In this document: piece after piece, positions 46,675 to 57,780 of the stretch | Position numbering within the stretch: position 1 is the first letter of the stretch | Layout of the letters: every line of letters starts with the position of its first letter | From: Uranotaenia lowii | Taxonomy: Eukaryota; Arthropoda; Insecta; Diptera; Culicidae | Length of the DNA stretch: 64,000 bases | NCBI RefSeq assembly: GCF_029784155.1 | Contig: NC_073691.1 | Location: 122,365,474 to 122,429,473 of the forward strand | Direction: 5' to 3' | Notes under the pieces: generated by a model | What the model was told of the DNA's origin: nothing | What the model saw: only the letters and a program-made list of their open reading frames with translations | The model's database searches: none | Program-made: the position numbers and the translations under genes

Positions 46675-46765
46675 TTTGGACACTGATGTGAACACATGCT
46701 TAAGCAGAAACAGCGGTGAATCAGTGCACCCATGTTGGATAACGAACATACATACACACATACGT
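46675..46765 (+). mobile_element. SINE family 1, 3' fragment (copy D)
   Basis: Matches the last ~80 bases of the family: AAGCAGAAACAGCGGTGAAT, CAGTGCACCCATGTTGGATA, then a CATACATACACACATAC tail. The rest of the element is absent. Confidence 0.65.
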
Positions 46766-46770
46766 AAATG

Positions 46771-48354
46771 TTTCCATTATTAGTTGTAAATGTCGGTATG
46801 TCATTAAACGATATCTTATTGTGCTCTTGACCCCATAAATTGTTTTGTTTGGTACACAGTAAATTAATTTCAACACTGTTAGTTCGTAAGCATGGATTGT
46901 TGCACAGGATGCAAATTGAATTAGGCTTGCTATTTACTTTCAAAACGTACAAACAGTACATCTAAGATCAGTTACAGAAAACTGAGCACTAAAATTTAAT
47001 AGCTTCCTGTAAAATTTGCGCTTGTAAAGTCCAATATGTATTCATTTATTCCATTTATTTGTTGGAGCTATCAGAACATGTTGAAAGGCAATGGCTTGAG
47101 ATACACATCTCACTGGAATACCTTTCGGTGCTCAACTCCAGCAATGAATGCTGTTTGGTGCTCGAAACTCGAGATGGTTTTTACCCCTCTTCCAGCATAT
47201 TTTACGCGTATAAATTATGATCAAAGTTTTTTAGCCACACTAGGAATGATACGAATATTTCACGAACTCCCACATGGAGAATCGAGTATGAAAAACCAAA
47301 CTGTTGAATTCTACACAGCTAAAAATGTGTTATTTCGCTTAACTATTCCCATCATCTAAACAACTTGCAACCGAGGAAATGGAAAAAAGGATATAGATAT
47401 GCAATGGAAAAACTCGGAGTTTCATGTTAGGGTTTGATGTTTCGTGCTGATGCCGGGATGCTGCTGGCCTACACATTCGACTGGCCTAGAGTCTGGCAAC
47501 CGGATCGAGAGCTTTGAGTTCATCTCGCAAACTTGAAAGGCCACACTACGCTATCGAATGATTGCACTGCACCGACGAACGGACATTCTAAACCCAACTG
47601 GTGAAATGATGGCGCCCAAAGTGCAATAAATTAATGAAGCATTCCCGCACAGCAATTTATTGCATTTCTAGTGAAGCCGGCGAACTCCAATACTGTACCA
47701 GCACGGGAAGTTTGTTTCAAATTTCAACTCTCAACGTTTAAGTGTATAAATTATACCCGTTTCTATCAATATTCGTTGCCTAGCATTTCCAGGCATATCG
47801 TAGAAAAGCTGCACTCTGGCTAATAAATGAAACCCGCCGAGACCCAAACAGACAAAGTTTAGTTTCCATCAGCAATTGTGTTGGCAGTGTAAATAACAAT
47901 GGTAAAACATTTATAAAACTTGAATACCTATGATTTTAAGCTAGATCAGGTATCAGTATATTTTTCAATCTTTTTCTACTTGCAATCTCTATTAGCTTAG
48001 TTTCCGAACCCAACACTTCTTAACCCAATTTTGAGAAAAACTCAATGCTTCTAAACTTTAGGCATTGAATGATACATTTGTAAAGCTACTACTCGGATAT
48101 CTACGGAACAAATTGCCGTCTTAAGTTGATATAAGAAATCTAAAAATTCACAAGATATTATGTTACAACTTCCGTTGTTTGTGACAATTCGACATAAAAG
48201 TTCGGAATCATAAATCAAGTTTTGACTCCAAAAGATTGTCTGAAAATATACATTTAATTGTGTTCGGTAACTATTTTTACGTTGTTTACCCTCAACTTAT
48301 CGATACCTAAATTTGATAATAAAAAGATAAAAAAAAATGTCGTACTTCCGATTT
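46771..48354. other. repeat-free DNA, candidate conserved non-coding region
   Basis: No TE signature found. Around 47600-47670 are clustered homeodomain-like sites: CAATAAATTAATGAAGC and CAGCAATTTATTGCATTTC (the latter partly palindromic). Such clusters are common in insect enhancers, but without conservation data this is only a candidate. A 107-codon frame at 47036-47359 shows no domain. Confidence 0.25.
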
Positions 48355-48359
48355 ATTAC

Positions 48360-48888
48360 TGTTGGGTTACTAGAGAGCGTATCGAAGACCCTTCTTACAA
48401 CACTGAGTCACTGAGGAAGACGGACGATTAAGGGAGATTCATTTGGGAACTGTCAACATCTCTAATTAGCAGCTGATCGCTGCACCTGTCTGATGAGATA
48501 GAAAACGAAAATGTATCAAATTGTATTATTTTGTCCCTTACCAACAACACCATTTTTGTATTGTATCCAGTCCTTTAGTAATAAGTAGATTCGCCATTCG
48601 AAATAGATGATCGTTAAATGTAGTCAGTAAAATTGTAGTAATAAATGTTAAAGTTCAGCGTTGATTTTTCCTAAATAATGTGTTGTGAATAAATAGTACC
48701 AAAACCCAAATAAAGTTGTGATCAATAAATTGTGTGATTGTTAAACCCACGGATTTTCATTACGGAATTGGCACCGATAAAACCCCCCGTACGGAACGAG
48801 AACTTACCTGAAGGAAGCCCTACCAATTCGCCACCCAGAATCGCCCAAGGAACATACAGTCCACCCAAGGTACCCCAGCACCCCAACA
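48360..48888 (+). repeat. 5' LTR of the BEL/Pao element
   Basis: 529 bp with TG...CA ends. AATAAA-type signals occur near 48690, 48713 and 48725. The open frame from 48738 lies mostly in the LTR, recurs in the 3' LTR and is not a gene. Confidence 0.95.
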
Positions 48889-50744
48889 TTTTGGTCCATC
48901 CGAACCGGATCAGCCAGCCCAACCCGATAACACCACCAAGAAATCACAACTTCGATCGCCATTGCTCCGAAAAATTGGCACTAGAAGAAGGTCCCCAATC
49001 AGCACAATTATCTCACAATCAATCAACGCTCATCACCCAAGTCACCAGCTCACTATTAGCTGGTAGACTTCAGCCACCTCCGTGCAACAGAAGTCAGCTA
49101 TCGCCGTTTAAAACTCAAACGTTGCGTTTAGCACTTCTTCTGTTGATTGATGCCTTTGGAATCTTCGGAAAATCTTCGAAACTGAACGTCACTTGGAATC
49201 GGCACTGAATATCACCTGGAACCATCATACACGAGCCCATCTACCCATCAACCCACCCGGTCAGCGCAGGATATCCACGATTTAGCCGCTAAAAACGGTT
49301 CTCAGGTAAATTACATGAGAATAGTTTATGTTCAGTCGAAGCCTTGGATATTTCGGTTTACTACAACGTTGTTTTTCCACCCATCTCATTCGTAAACATC
49401 GCACATGAGACATCTCACCAACACGCTACATCGATCATCACCAATACTGCATCCGAATCTCGCGAATCTCACCACTACCCACGGCTTGGAGCTTTGGGAG
49501 AAACGAACACCAATACTACTGGCAGCGTTGACGTCATATCAGCAATCATCAATTTGCGATCATTACTGATTGCAAACGGCCCTGACGTCACCACATCACC
49601 TTTCCCAAACACTTTTCGGCACTATAATAATCACCCCACCGCAATTTCCAAATCATCTCCCGAATCCAGCTCAATTAAGAAAGCCAGTTGTATGGGCCTA
49701 GTCCAATAATTGGGCACAAGTTGTTCATCATCACAGGGGGGCTGATTAAATCGAGGAGCCATTGTTGCTGTCGCTTGAGATTTTCAAGGTCACATCTCAA
49801 CCTTGAACTTACCAAAAAAAATCCTGTTGAAATCGCTGTTGTTTGGTTCGACGAACAACGGTACCGGCCGAACAACACCCGCTTGTCATCACCCGGCCAA
49901 ATTATCGACGGAAAACACCTTTTCGACCGAAAAACGCACACCCGATAGCGGAGGTGAGTAAAAAACCACGCACTTAATCCCATCGCCCGAATATTACTGC
50001 CAGCTGAAGCTGTACCGTACCCATACAAACCCACATGAAATTTTCTTTCGTCTCACGAACACAAATTGTATCCCCATATGAATGAGTTTCTGTTTGGCTA
50101 TTGATTTGGAGCAACGGTATTTTGTATGATGCACTAACGGTACTGTGTGCAAATCGAACATCATACACCGGTCAACAAAATTTTGGATTCGAAAATTTTG
50201 GAATTGAATCCGTTCAACAAGTTTTCGATCAGGACATCGACGAGTTGGTCATTTACAAATTTAAACACGGAAACGAGGCGTGAAGTTTTCCTCGACTCGG
50301 AATTTGAGGCCTGGACGAGCATACCTGTAAAGGTGTTCAGCCTTATTTTTTTAAAAGTAAGTTAAGCTTTACAGTATATGTTCTTTGCCGAAGCTTGGTC
50401 GAATTTGAATATTACATCGATATTTTCTCGTATGTATCCTGTTAACTGATCTGGTCTGAGAACAAATCATCACCACCGCGGCGCATATTGAGGCGTATAT
50501 TGGGGCGCATGTTGAGGCGCATATTGAGGCGCGTACCCACGTTTTTTGAAGACAACGCACACGTGTTCACGTCAACGCTTTCGGGAGTCGATCGATACCT
50601 GTAGAGGAGTGCAACTTTAGTTTCTTTAAAGTAAGTTAAGCTCTACAGTGTATATGTCCATTGCCGAAGCTTGAAATTAGTTCGAATACTCACCTGTTGT
50701 TTGTATTATTGTGAATCACTGCGTGCAACCGTTCAACGAGAACC
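48889..50744 (+). other. long leader of the BEL/Pao element
   Basis: Begins TTTTGGTCCATCCGAACC, where TGGTCCATCC is a plausible primer-binding site; I do not assign the tRNA. A segment around 50328-50400 containing AAAGTAAGTTAAGC and CAGTATATGTTC is duplicated, diverged, at 50600-50680. Between them are four 18 bp units like GAGGCGCATATTGAGGCG (about 50480-50535). GGAG|GTGAGT at about 49952 and both AAA|GTAAGT copies look like splice donors. No Gag frame lies here. Confidence 0.7.
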
Positions 50745-53700
50745 ATGGCTACTTCCGGCGCCTCATCATCTACTAGGAACCCACCGCTGAGGAATCTTCA
50801 GACTCGATTAATGGCGATGCTGGAGATGTTCAAAGCACTAACCATTTTCTCGAATACTCTGGGGGAGGTAACATCGATTCAACAAATCCAAGTGAGGTTG
50901 GAAAAGCTGAATGATTTATGGGACAAGGTCAACGATGCTATCATGGATGTAGAAATGCATGATGAGTATTCGGCAAAGGAAGGCACATGTCCAAGCATTA
51001 GGTTGGACTTCACCACACGCTTCTACGATGCTAAGGCGAGCATGTTAGACCGGATCAAGGAGTTAGAAGGCAACGCAGCGAACACCAGTGTTCTGCAGTC
51101 CACCCGCATCATGGATTCATCCATTCAGCCAGTAACGGAGCACGTGAGGTTACCCCAAATTAGGCTCCAGACGTTCGACGGCAACATAGATCAGTGGTTA
51201 AGTTTCCGGGATCTTTTCCTGTCGCTGATCCATTCCAAGGTGGACTTACCGGATGTTGAAAAATTCCATTATCTGAAGGGATGCCTAGCCGGAGAAGCCA
51301 GAGCTCTCATCGACCCTTTGGCATTGACAAGGGCCAACTACACCATCGCCTGGGAAACACTGATGACGAGATACAACGATAGTAAGGTCTTGAAACGCAG
51401 ACAAGTGGCAAACCTATTCAAACTCCCAAAGGTTACAAAGGAATCGTCATCGGAAATTCAGGTATTACTGGAAGGCTTCGAGCGAGTGGTGCAAACTTTG
51501 GATCAACTGGTGAAGACCGAGGATTACAAAGATCTATTGCTGTTGGAGGTATTGTGCGCTAGGTTGGATCCCGTAACTCGTCGTGCGTGGGAGGAGCACA
51601 GCGCGCTGCAGACCCAGGATACCGTAAAAGATCTCACCCAATTTCTACAAACGCGAGTCAAAATCCTTGCCTCATTACCATCAAAGACTCAGGATACGAA
51701 GCTGGAACCCTCAAAACCTCTTAAAAAGAACTTCGCCTCTAGAACGAGCTACAGCGCAGCTCAGGTGTCATCCGTAACGTGTATTGCTTGCCCAGAGTCT
51801 CATCTGCTTTACACGTGTCCGACGTTTTTAAGGTTGAGTCCATCCGCTCGCGATAAACTATTGAGGCAGCATTCTCTATGCAGAAATTGTTTCCGACGTG
51901 GTCACCAAGCTACAGAATGCAGATCCATGCAAGTGTGTCGTAAATGCAGAGGAAAGCACCACACTTTAGTGTGCTTCAGAGAAGATGAAGGAGTCTATCG
52001 GAACCCACGAACAGCAACACCCCCCAGAAGAGGTCAACAATCATCTCAGCCAACAGATACATCAGCAGGAACAGTCTCGTCAAATGTTGCCAGGAACCAT
52101 TCATCGACGATAATTCTCGCCACAGCAGTCGTTTTGGTTGAAGATGACACAGGAAAGGCTTTCCACGCAAGGGCTTTACTAGACTCCGGATCAGAAAGCA
52201 ACTTCATGACAGAGAGGCTCTGTCAGCGGATGAAGATCTCCCGAAGGCGTTCCAATATCTCGGTGCTTGGGATCGGCAACGCAAACACAACTGTGACGTA
52301 CCAGATTTCAGCAGTTGTCAGGTCACGCACAACTAGTTTTGTTAAAAATATGGAGTTTCTACTTCTACCAACGGTTACCGCAGATCTGCCTACAACCAGC
52401 GTTACAGTATCATTATGGAAGTTCCCACAGGGTGTGGAACTAGCAGATCCAGGTTTTTTCCAATCGAAGGCGATAGATATGGTACTTGGTATACAGCATT
52501 TCTTTTCGTTCTTCCAAACCGACAACAAAATCCCGCTAGGCAATGGATTGCCCATGCTGATAGATTCAGTATTTGGTTGGTTAGTCACCGGAGCAGTTGA
52601 ACACCAGGGTTCAACTCGGCGCATCGTTTGCAATACGGCTTCTACAGTACATCTAGATGAACTTCTCACCAAGTTTTGGTCGTGTGAGGAGATAGGGTCT
52701 CCGAACATATTTTCCCCGGAAGAACAACGCTGCGAGGCGCAGTTTGTTCGCACAATCAAGAGGAGTTCTGATGGGCGATATACTGTGGGTTTACCGAAGA
52801 ACGACCATGTATTTTCGACGATGGGCGAGTCGCGAGGCATAGCACTTCAGCGACTGCATGGCTTGGAACGTAGATTGGCGAGAGATCCCGAGTTGCGAAA
52901 CCAATACAACCAGTTTATGGAGGAGTACGTGGACCTAGGGCACATGCGTAGGGCGCATGTGGGCCCAGAGAAGCGTTGTTATTTACCACACCATCCGGTC
53001 ATCAAACAGGCAAGCACAACAACCAAGGTTCGAGTGGTATTTGATGCATCGTGTAAGAGCAGCAGTGGCGTTTCCCTGAACGATGCACTCCTGGCAGGAC
53101 CTGTGATCCAAGACGAGCTACGAGCCCTTATCATGCGTTGCCGAATGAAGCGGATAATGATTGTCGCAGATGTCGAGAAAATGTTCCGACAAATAGGTAT
53201 CGATAGAGCAGACATGCCACTTCAAAGCATTCTGTGGAGGAAAGATTCATCGGAGAACGTGGAAACGTATGAACTCACCACCGTTACATACGGTACAAAA
53301 CCGGCACCGTTTCTCGCTACCAGAACACTGAAGCAGTTGGCCACAAATGAGCAGGAATCATATCCAATGGGATCCAAGGCAATCATGGAAGACGTCTACA
53401 TGGATGACGTTTTGACTGGAACGGATAACGAAGAAGCGGCTTCGATACTCTGCGAACAACTTATCAGCCTAACGAAACGTGGAGGGTTTCGACTAAGAAA
53501 GTTCGCATCCAATTCGCCAACGGCCTTGCGATTAGTAGACGAGGAAGACCTTGCGTTGCCGCATACGACCGAAATACTATTGGATCCAGACCCGGCAGTC
53601 AAAACCCTAGGACTTGTGTGGCAACCCCGAACTGACATCTTGCGATTCAACTTCACCATATTGGATACCCCGGAAAACGAAAGGCTAACGAAACGAAAAA

Positions 53701-56045
53701 TTCTGTCGGCAATAGCAATGTTATTCGACCCGCTTGGTATGGTAGGAGCTGTCACCACAACTGCCAAAATTTTCATGCAGAGGCTGTGGAAATTGAACGA
53801 GAAAGGAGAAAGGCTTGGCTGGGATCATCCGGTTCCACCTGAAGTTGAACGAGAATGGCATAATTTCCATCGGCAGCTCCACTTGATGAACGAGTTGAAG
53901 ATACAGCGTTGTGCAATCATCCCAAATTCCGTTAAGATGGAGCTGCATTTCTTCTCAGACGCATCGGAGAAGGCGTATGGTGCCTGCGCATACATTAAAA
54001 GCATCGATCCACAAGGAAAGATTTTCGTGCATCTACTAGCGTCGAAATCGAAGGTCGCCCCTCTGAAATGCCAGTCGATACCCAGGTTGGAGCTGTGCGG
54101 AGCACTTTTATCAGCTGAATTATCCGGAAAGGTACGAGAGGCGTTGAAGGTCGAAACGGAGATGTTTTTCTGGACGGATTCAACATGCGTACTGCAGTGG
54201 TTGAAGGCGATTCCTACGACGTGGGCTACGTTCGTTGCAAACCGTGTAGCGAAAATCCAATCAGCGACGGAGAACTGTGTTTGGAGACATGTTCCAGGGG
54301 TACAGAATCCAGCAGATCTAATTTCCCGTGGCTTAAATCCCGATCAGATCCAGGAGAACAAACTTTGGTGGAATGGTCCCGAATGGCTCCTGAAAAATTA
54401 TTATCCGGAACAACCCAGCAGCTTTTACACTGAGGTAGCAGATGCAGAAGTTCGGCATGTTGCAGCGAACCTGACAACAAGTCAGACCGATTTCGGAATG
54501 GAATACGTTAGCAAATTCTCGTCGTTCAACAAGCTTATACGCAGCACCGCATACTGGATGCGACTGATGCGAATTTTGAGGAAAAACGAAACAAATCCCA
54601 ATAGTTTTCTAACGGTGGTGGAGCTTAGAGATGCCGAATACGCCGTAATCCGCCAAATACAGCAGGAGACGTTTCCCGAAGAATGGAAGTGCCTAGCCGA
54701 AGGGAAGGATGTTCATCGAAGTTCACCCCTAAGATGGTTCGTTCCTCGAATTTCTTTGGAGAATTTGATACGAGTTGGCGGCCGATTAGGGAAATCGGAG
54801 GCGTCAGAAGATACCAAACACCCTATAGTCTTACCAGCGAAACACCCTTTTACAGTTATGTTGTACGAACACTATCATCAGAAGTTGATGCACGCTGGAT
54901 CACAGTTGTTGCTTAGTTCCGTTCGTTTGAAGTATTGGCCACTTGGAGGTCGGAATGTTCCCCGACAGATTGTACACAACTGTAAGCAGTGTTTCCGCTC
55001 CAAGCCGAGTCCCATTCAGCAGTTCATGGGTGAACTACCTTTAGCACGTGTAACAAGATCCAGACCGTTTTCCAAGACCGGCGTGGACTACTTTGGACCA
55101 GTATACGTTCGCTTAGCACCAAGACGACCAGCAATCAAGGCATACGTAGCAGTTTTTATCTGTCTTTGCACAAAGGCGGTACACCTCGAGCTAGTCTCAG
55201 ACCTTTCAACGGACCGTTTCTTACAAGCATTGCGACGATTCACTGGGAGAAGAGGACATTGTTCGGATATTTATTCAGATAATAGGACTAACTTCGTTGG
55301 AGCTCGCAACTTTCTACGAGAATTGCTAAATCTTTTGCGTAATCGTCAACATCAGGAGAAGGTGTCCAAGGAGTGTGCAACAAACCATATACAATGGCAT
55401 TTCATCCCTCCAGCAGCTCCTCACTTTGGAGGCCTTTGGGAAGCAGCAGTTCGATCGGCCAAGAAGCATCTTCTCAAGGTTCTTGGAGAAAACGCTGTTA
55501 CCTTCGAAGATATGACCACGATTCTAGTTCAAGTAGAGAACTGTTTGAACTCGAGACCAATCACTGCGTTAAGCGATGACCCAAATAATCTTCAACCATT
55601 GACACCCGGGCATTTCTTAATTGGTGAGGCGTTTCAACAACTACCAGAAAGAGACTACAGTGAGATACCGATGAATCGACTAAATCAGAGCCAAGTTCTA
55701 CAGAAGAAACTTCAGCATTTCTGGGATAGATGGAGTGTTGAGTATCTTACGCAGCTGCAAGGACGGTATAAGAGATGGAAGTCACCGGTTAAAATATCTG
55801 TTGGGAGACTAGTCATCATCAAAGACGATAATCTACCACCCTGCCGCTGGAAGATGGGACGAGTTGAGAAGCTGCATCCAGGATCAGACGGTGTTGTGAG
55901 AGTAGTAACTCTGAAGACCGCTACAGGACCTTCTACGCGACCAATTGAGAAACTTTGCATACTACCAGAAGCGTTTCAGCCTCAAGAAGATGACCCACGT
56001 TCCTACGAAAACCAGACAGATCAGACCACCCCCTTGTGTTCGTGA
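50745..56045 (+). CDS. BEL/Pao Gag-Pol polyprotein (1766 aa)
   Basis: One uninterrupted frame from ATG (ACC ATGG context). Approximate order: Gag (1-340), BEL-type CCHC knuckles in CIACPESHLLYTC, CRNCFRRGHQATEC and CRKCRGKHHTLVC (345-410), aspartic protease ALLDSGSES (about 478), RT with VRVVFDASC (about 762) and catalytic VYMDDVLTG (about 885), RNase H FFSDASEKAYGA (about 1068), and integrase. Integrase has an HHCC zinc motif ending in CKQC (about 1375-1410) and a D,D,E core in VDYFGP, YSDNRTNF and FGGLWEAAV (about 1447, 1509, 1562). Length and order are typical of BEL/Pao. No env follows; the frame ends 50 bases before the 3' LTR. Confidence 0.96.
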   Translation: MATSGASSSTRNPPLRNLQTRLMAMLEMFKALTIFSNTLGEVTSIQQIQVRLEKLNDLWDKVNDAIMDVEMHDEYSAKEGTCPSIRLDFTTRFYDAKASMLDRIKELEGNAANTSVLQSTRIMDSSIQPVTEHVRLPQIRLQTFDGNIDQWLSFRDLFLSLIHSKVDLPDVEKFHYLKGCLAGEARALIDPLALTRANYTIAWETLMTRYNDSKVLKRRQVANLFKLPKVTKESSSEIQVLLEGFERVVQTLDQLVKTEDYKDLLLLEVLCARLDPVTRRAWEEHSALQTQDTVKDLTQFLQTRVKILASLPSKTQDTKLEPSKPLKKNFASRTSYSAAQVSSVTCIACPESHLLYTCPTFLRLSPSARDKLLRQHSLCRNCFRRGHQATECRSMQVCRKCRGKHHTLVCFREDEGVYRNPRTATPPRRGQQSSQPTDTSAGTVSSNVARNHSSTIILATAVVLVEDDTGKAFHARALLDSGSESNFMTERLCQRMKISRRRSNISVLGIGNANTTVTYQISAVVRSRTTSFVKNMEFLLLPTVTADLPTTSVTVSLWKFPQGVELADPGFFQSKAIDMVLGIQHFFSFFQTDNKIPLGNGLPMLIDSVFGWLVTGAVEHQGSTRRIVCNTASTVHLDELLTKFWSCEEIGSPNIFSPEEQRCEAQFVRTIKRSSDGRYTVGLPKNDHVFSTMGESRGIALQRLHGLERRLARDPELRNQYNQFMEEYVDLGHMRRAHVGPEKRCYLPHHPVIKQASTTTKVRVVFDASCKSSSGVSLNDALLAGPVIQDELRALIMRCRMKRIMIVADVEKMFRQIGIDRADMPLQSILWRKDSSENVETYELTTVTYGTKPAPFLATRTLKQLATNEQESYPMGSKAIMEDVYMDDVLTGTDNEEAASILCEQLISLTKRGGFRLRKFASNSPTALRLVDEEDLALPHTTEILLDPDPAVKTLGLVWQPRTDILRFNFTILDTPENERLTKRKILSAIAMLFDPLGMVGAVTTTAKIFMQRLWKLNEKGERLGWDHPVPPEVEREWHNFHRQLHLMNELKIQRCAIIPNSVKMELHFFSDASEKAYGACAYIKSIDPQGKIFVHLLASKSKVAPLKCQSIPRLELCGALLSAELSGKVREALKVETEMFFWTDSTCVLQWLKAIPTTWATFVANRVAKIQSATENCVWRHVPGVQNPADLISRGLNPDQIQENKLWWNGPEWLLKNYYPEQPSSFYTEVADAEVRHVAANLTTSQTDFGMEYVSKFSSFNKLIRSTAYWMRLMRILRKNETNPNSFLTVVELRDAEYAVIRQIQQETFPEEWKCLAEGKDVHRSSPLRWFVPRISLENLIRVGGRLGKSEASEDTKHPIVLPAKHPFTVMLYEHYHQKLMHAGSQLLLSSVRLKYWPLGGRNVPRQIVHNCKQCFRSKPSPIQQFMGELPLARVTRSRPFSKTGVDYFGPVYVRLAPRRPAIKAYVAVFICLCTKAVHLELVSDLSTDRFLQALRRFTGRRGHCSDIYSDNRTNFVGARNFLRELLNLLRNRQHQEKVSKECATNHIQWHFIPPAAPHFGGLWEAAVRSAKKHLLKVLGENAVTFEDMTTILVQVENCLNSRPITALSDDPNNLQPLTPGHFLIGEAFQQLPERDYSEIPMNRLNQSQVLQKKLQHFWDRWSVEYLTQLQGRYKRWKSPVKISVGRLVIIKDDNLPPCRWKMGRVEKLHPGSDGVVRVVTLKTATGPSTRPIEKLCILPEAFQPQEDDPRSYENQTDQTTPLCS

Positions 56046-56074
56046 GATTGTTCTTTTATTTTCAGAAACGCAAG

Positions 56075-56095
56075 CGGTTTCAGGATGGGCGAGGA
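56075..56095 (+). other. polypurine tract beside the BEL/Pao 3' LTR
   Basis: CAGGATGGGCGAGGA lies directly before the 3' LTR, similar to the GGGxGAGGATG tracts of other BEL elements, where plus-strand DNA synthesis starts. Confidence 0.55.
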
Positions 56096-56624
56096 TGTTG
56101 GGTTACTAGAGAGCGTATCGAAGACCCTTCTTACAACACTGAGTCACTGAGGAAGACGGACGATTAAGGGAGATTCATTTGGGAACTGTCAACATCTCTA
56201 ATTAGCAGCTGATCGCTGCACCTGTCTGATGAGATAGAAAACGAAAATGTATCAAATTGTATTATTTTGTCCCTTACCAACAACACCATTTTTGTATTGT
56301 ATCCAGTCCTTTAGTAATAAGTAGATTCGCCATTCGAAATAGATGATCGTTAAATGTAGTCAGTAAAATTGTAGTAATAAATGTTAAAGTTCAGCGTTGA
56401 TTTTTCCTAAATAATGTGTTGTGAATAAATAGTACCAAAACCGAAATAAAGTTGTGATCAATAAATTGTGTGATTGTTAAACCCACGGATTTTCATTACG
56501 GAATTGGCACCGATAAAACCCCCCGTACGGAACGAGAACTTACCTGAAGGAAGCCCTACCAATTCGCCACCCAGAATCGCCCAAGGAACATACAGTCCAC
56601 CCAAGGTACCCCAGCACCCCAACA
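56096..56624 (+). repeat. 3' LTR of the BEL/Pao element
   Basis: Copy of the LTR at 48360-48888 with one visible difference; followed by ATTAC (56625-56629). Confidence 0.95.
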
Positions 56625-56629
56625 ATTAC

Positions 56630-57122
56630 AATTTGAATGCTGTCCAATTTTTTGTCATGCTTTCCACGGTTAAAAGTTCTACGATAATCAATTTCTTAAA
56701 TTGGATCGAATTTCAATGGTTTCGACTTTTTTCCGATAAATGAATCGATAAAATTTATGACCTTTGGATGTACGTACTATCGCATTATTTTAATAAAATA
56801 CGATTTTGAACAAAGGTTCAAATTGGAAATGGTACCAAATTTTATCAAATGCGAGCATGAAGGTTATGAAACGTTCATCAAATAGGCTTTTTCGTGACAT
56901 GTTAATCACATCACTCAGTGTTGAAGTTAAAAATAGGGCTGAAAAAGCCTTTAATGGACATGAAGTTACGAAATGTTTCTCAAAAAGCTTCTTTGTTACA
57001 TGTCAATCACATCCACTCATTATGAAAGTTGCTAATAGGGTTTCATATAGACTTTCTAGCGACATATCAACTGCATTTATTATTTTATGAATTAAAATGT
57101 GAACGACTATCACAAAAGGGCA
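56630..57122. repeat. AT-rich stretch with a ~101 bp imperfect tandem duplication
   Basis: Between about 56855 and 57060 two units with period near 101 share phrases such as TGACATGTTAATCACATC versus TTACATGTCAATCACATC, and GAAACGTTCATCAAATAGG versus GAAATGTTTCTCAAAAAG. A 94-codon frame spans them without a known domain. Confidence 0.45.
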
Positions 57123-57141
57123 TGTAGTCAATATTTTTTTT

Positions 57142-57577
57142 TCAACTATAGGTAACTAAGTATGTTTGTTATCCACATTGGGTACACGGATTCACGACAG
57201 TTTCTGCCTAGATATGTGCCTTAGATTTTTAAGTTTTACAAATCTCCAAAGCAGCGTACATCATACCCGGAACCCATGGCTTCGTATAAATTGTTATGGA
57301 GTGAATGTATTTGTGTTGATGTAGGTATATTATGGAAGAACGAGTCAATCAGGTGGGCTAGTTTAATTACAGGTATTCCGGCATCCGTGTAGATACTTGG
57401 CCAGCTCTCAACTGATTAAACATTCTTATTATATAGTCAGTTATAAGAGGAAACACATCTTAACTGTCGGCGAACCCAATAGTTTTTTTGCCCGTACTGG
57501 GAATCGAACCCAGTACGCCTGGCATACCAAAACCAGACTCGCGCCAAGCTATCCGCTAGACCACATCGGCGCTTATA
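57142..57577 (-). mobile_element. tRNA-derived SINE, family 1 (copy C, full length)
   Basis: On the minus strand the head reads like a tRNA: A box TGGTCTAGCGGATAGC and B box GGGTTCGATTCCCAG, the two internal RNA polymerase III promoter elements. The ~330 bp body matches copies A and B and the 3' end matches A and D, ending AACAAACATACTTAG, a short form of the CATA tail. It lies directly downstream of a second SINE, and one target duplication encloses both. Confidence 0.85.
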
Positions 57578-57594
57578 GTCTTGTTTTTTGTTTT

Positions 57595-57780
57595 CGATTA
57601 TAGTCGTTTTACAATCTTTGAGGCATTCACGACTTTATCAACGTTCCAGTTGGCGGACAAATATTGAAAAACTTATCCGGTACAACTGCGTTCGATATTT
57701 ACGCTTGGGCTCGAACTCGCGGACATTGGCTCAGGAAGCAACATACTTACCAACTGAGCTATATCACAAGCCCTTGCGCT
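57595..57780 (-). mobile_element. tRNA-derived SINE, family 2
   Basis: Minus strand: A box TAGCTCAGTTGGTAAG and B box GAGTTCGAGCC within a tRNA-like head, then a ~110 bp body and an A-rich end (CGAAAACAAAAAACAAG) that abuts the head of the family 1 SINE. It is not a functional tRNA gene: the arms do not pair properly and the 3' end runs into SINE body. Confidence 0.75.

Larger units (their letters stand above)
48360..56624 (+). mobile_element. BEL/Pao LTR retrotransposon, apparently intact (8265 bp)
   Basis: Two 529 bp LTRs starting TGTTGGG and ending CCCCAACA differ, by eye, at one base (C at 48707, G at 56443). A 5 bp target duplication ATTAC lies at 48355-48359 and 56625-56629. It contains a 1.86 kb leader and one uninterrupted Gag-Pol frame of BEL/Pao type. 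Near-identical LTRs and an open frame mark it as a very recent, potentially active copy. Confidence 0.96.

Noticed and set aside
48738..49208. 156-codon plus-strand frame, also seen in part at 56474-56743
   Set aside because: Its first part is LTR sequence repeated at both ends of the BEL element; it shows no Gag or env features.
57480..57777. Two tRNA-like sequences that could be tRNA genes
   Set aside because: The A and B boxes are good, but the arms do not form a full cloverleaf and each continues into SINE body sequence.
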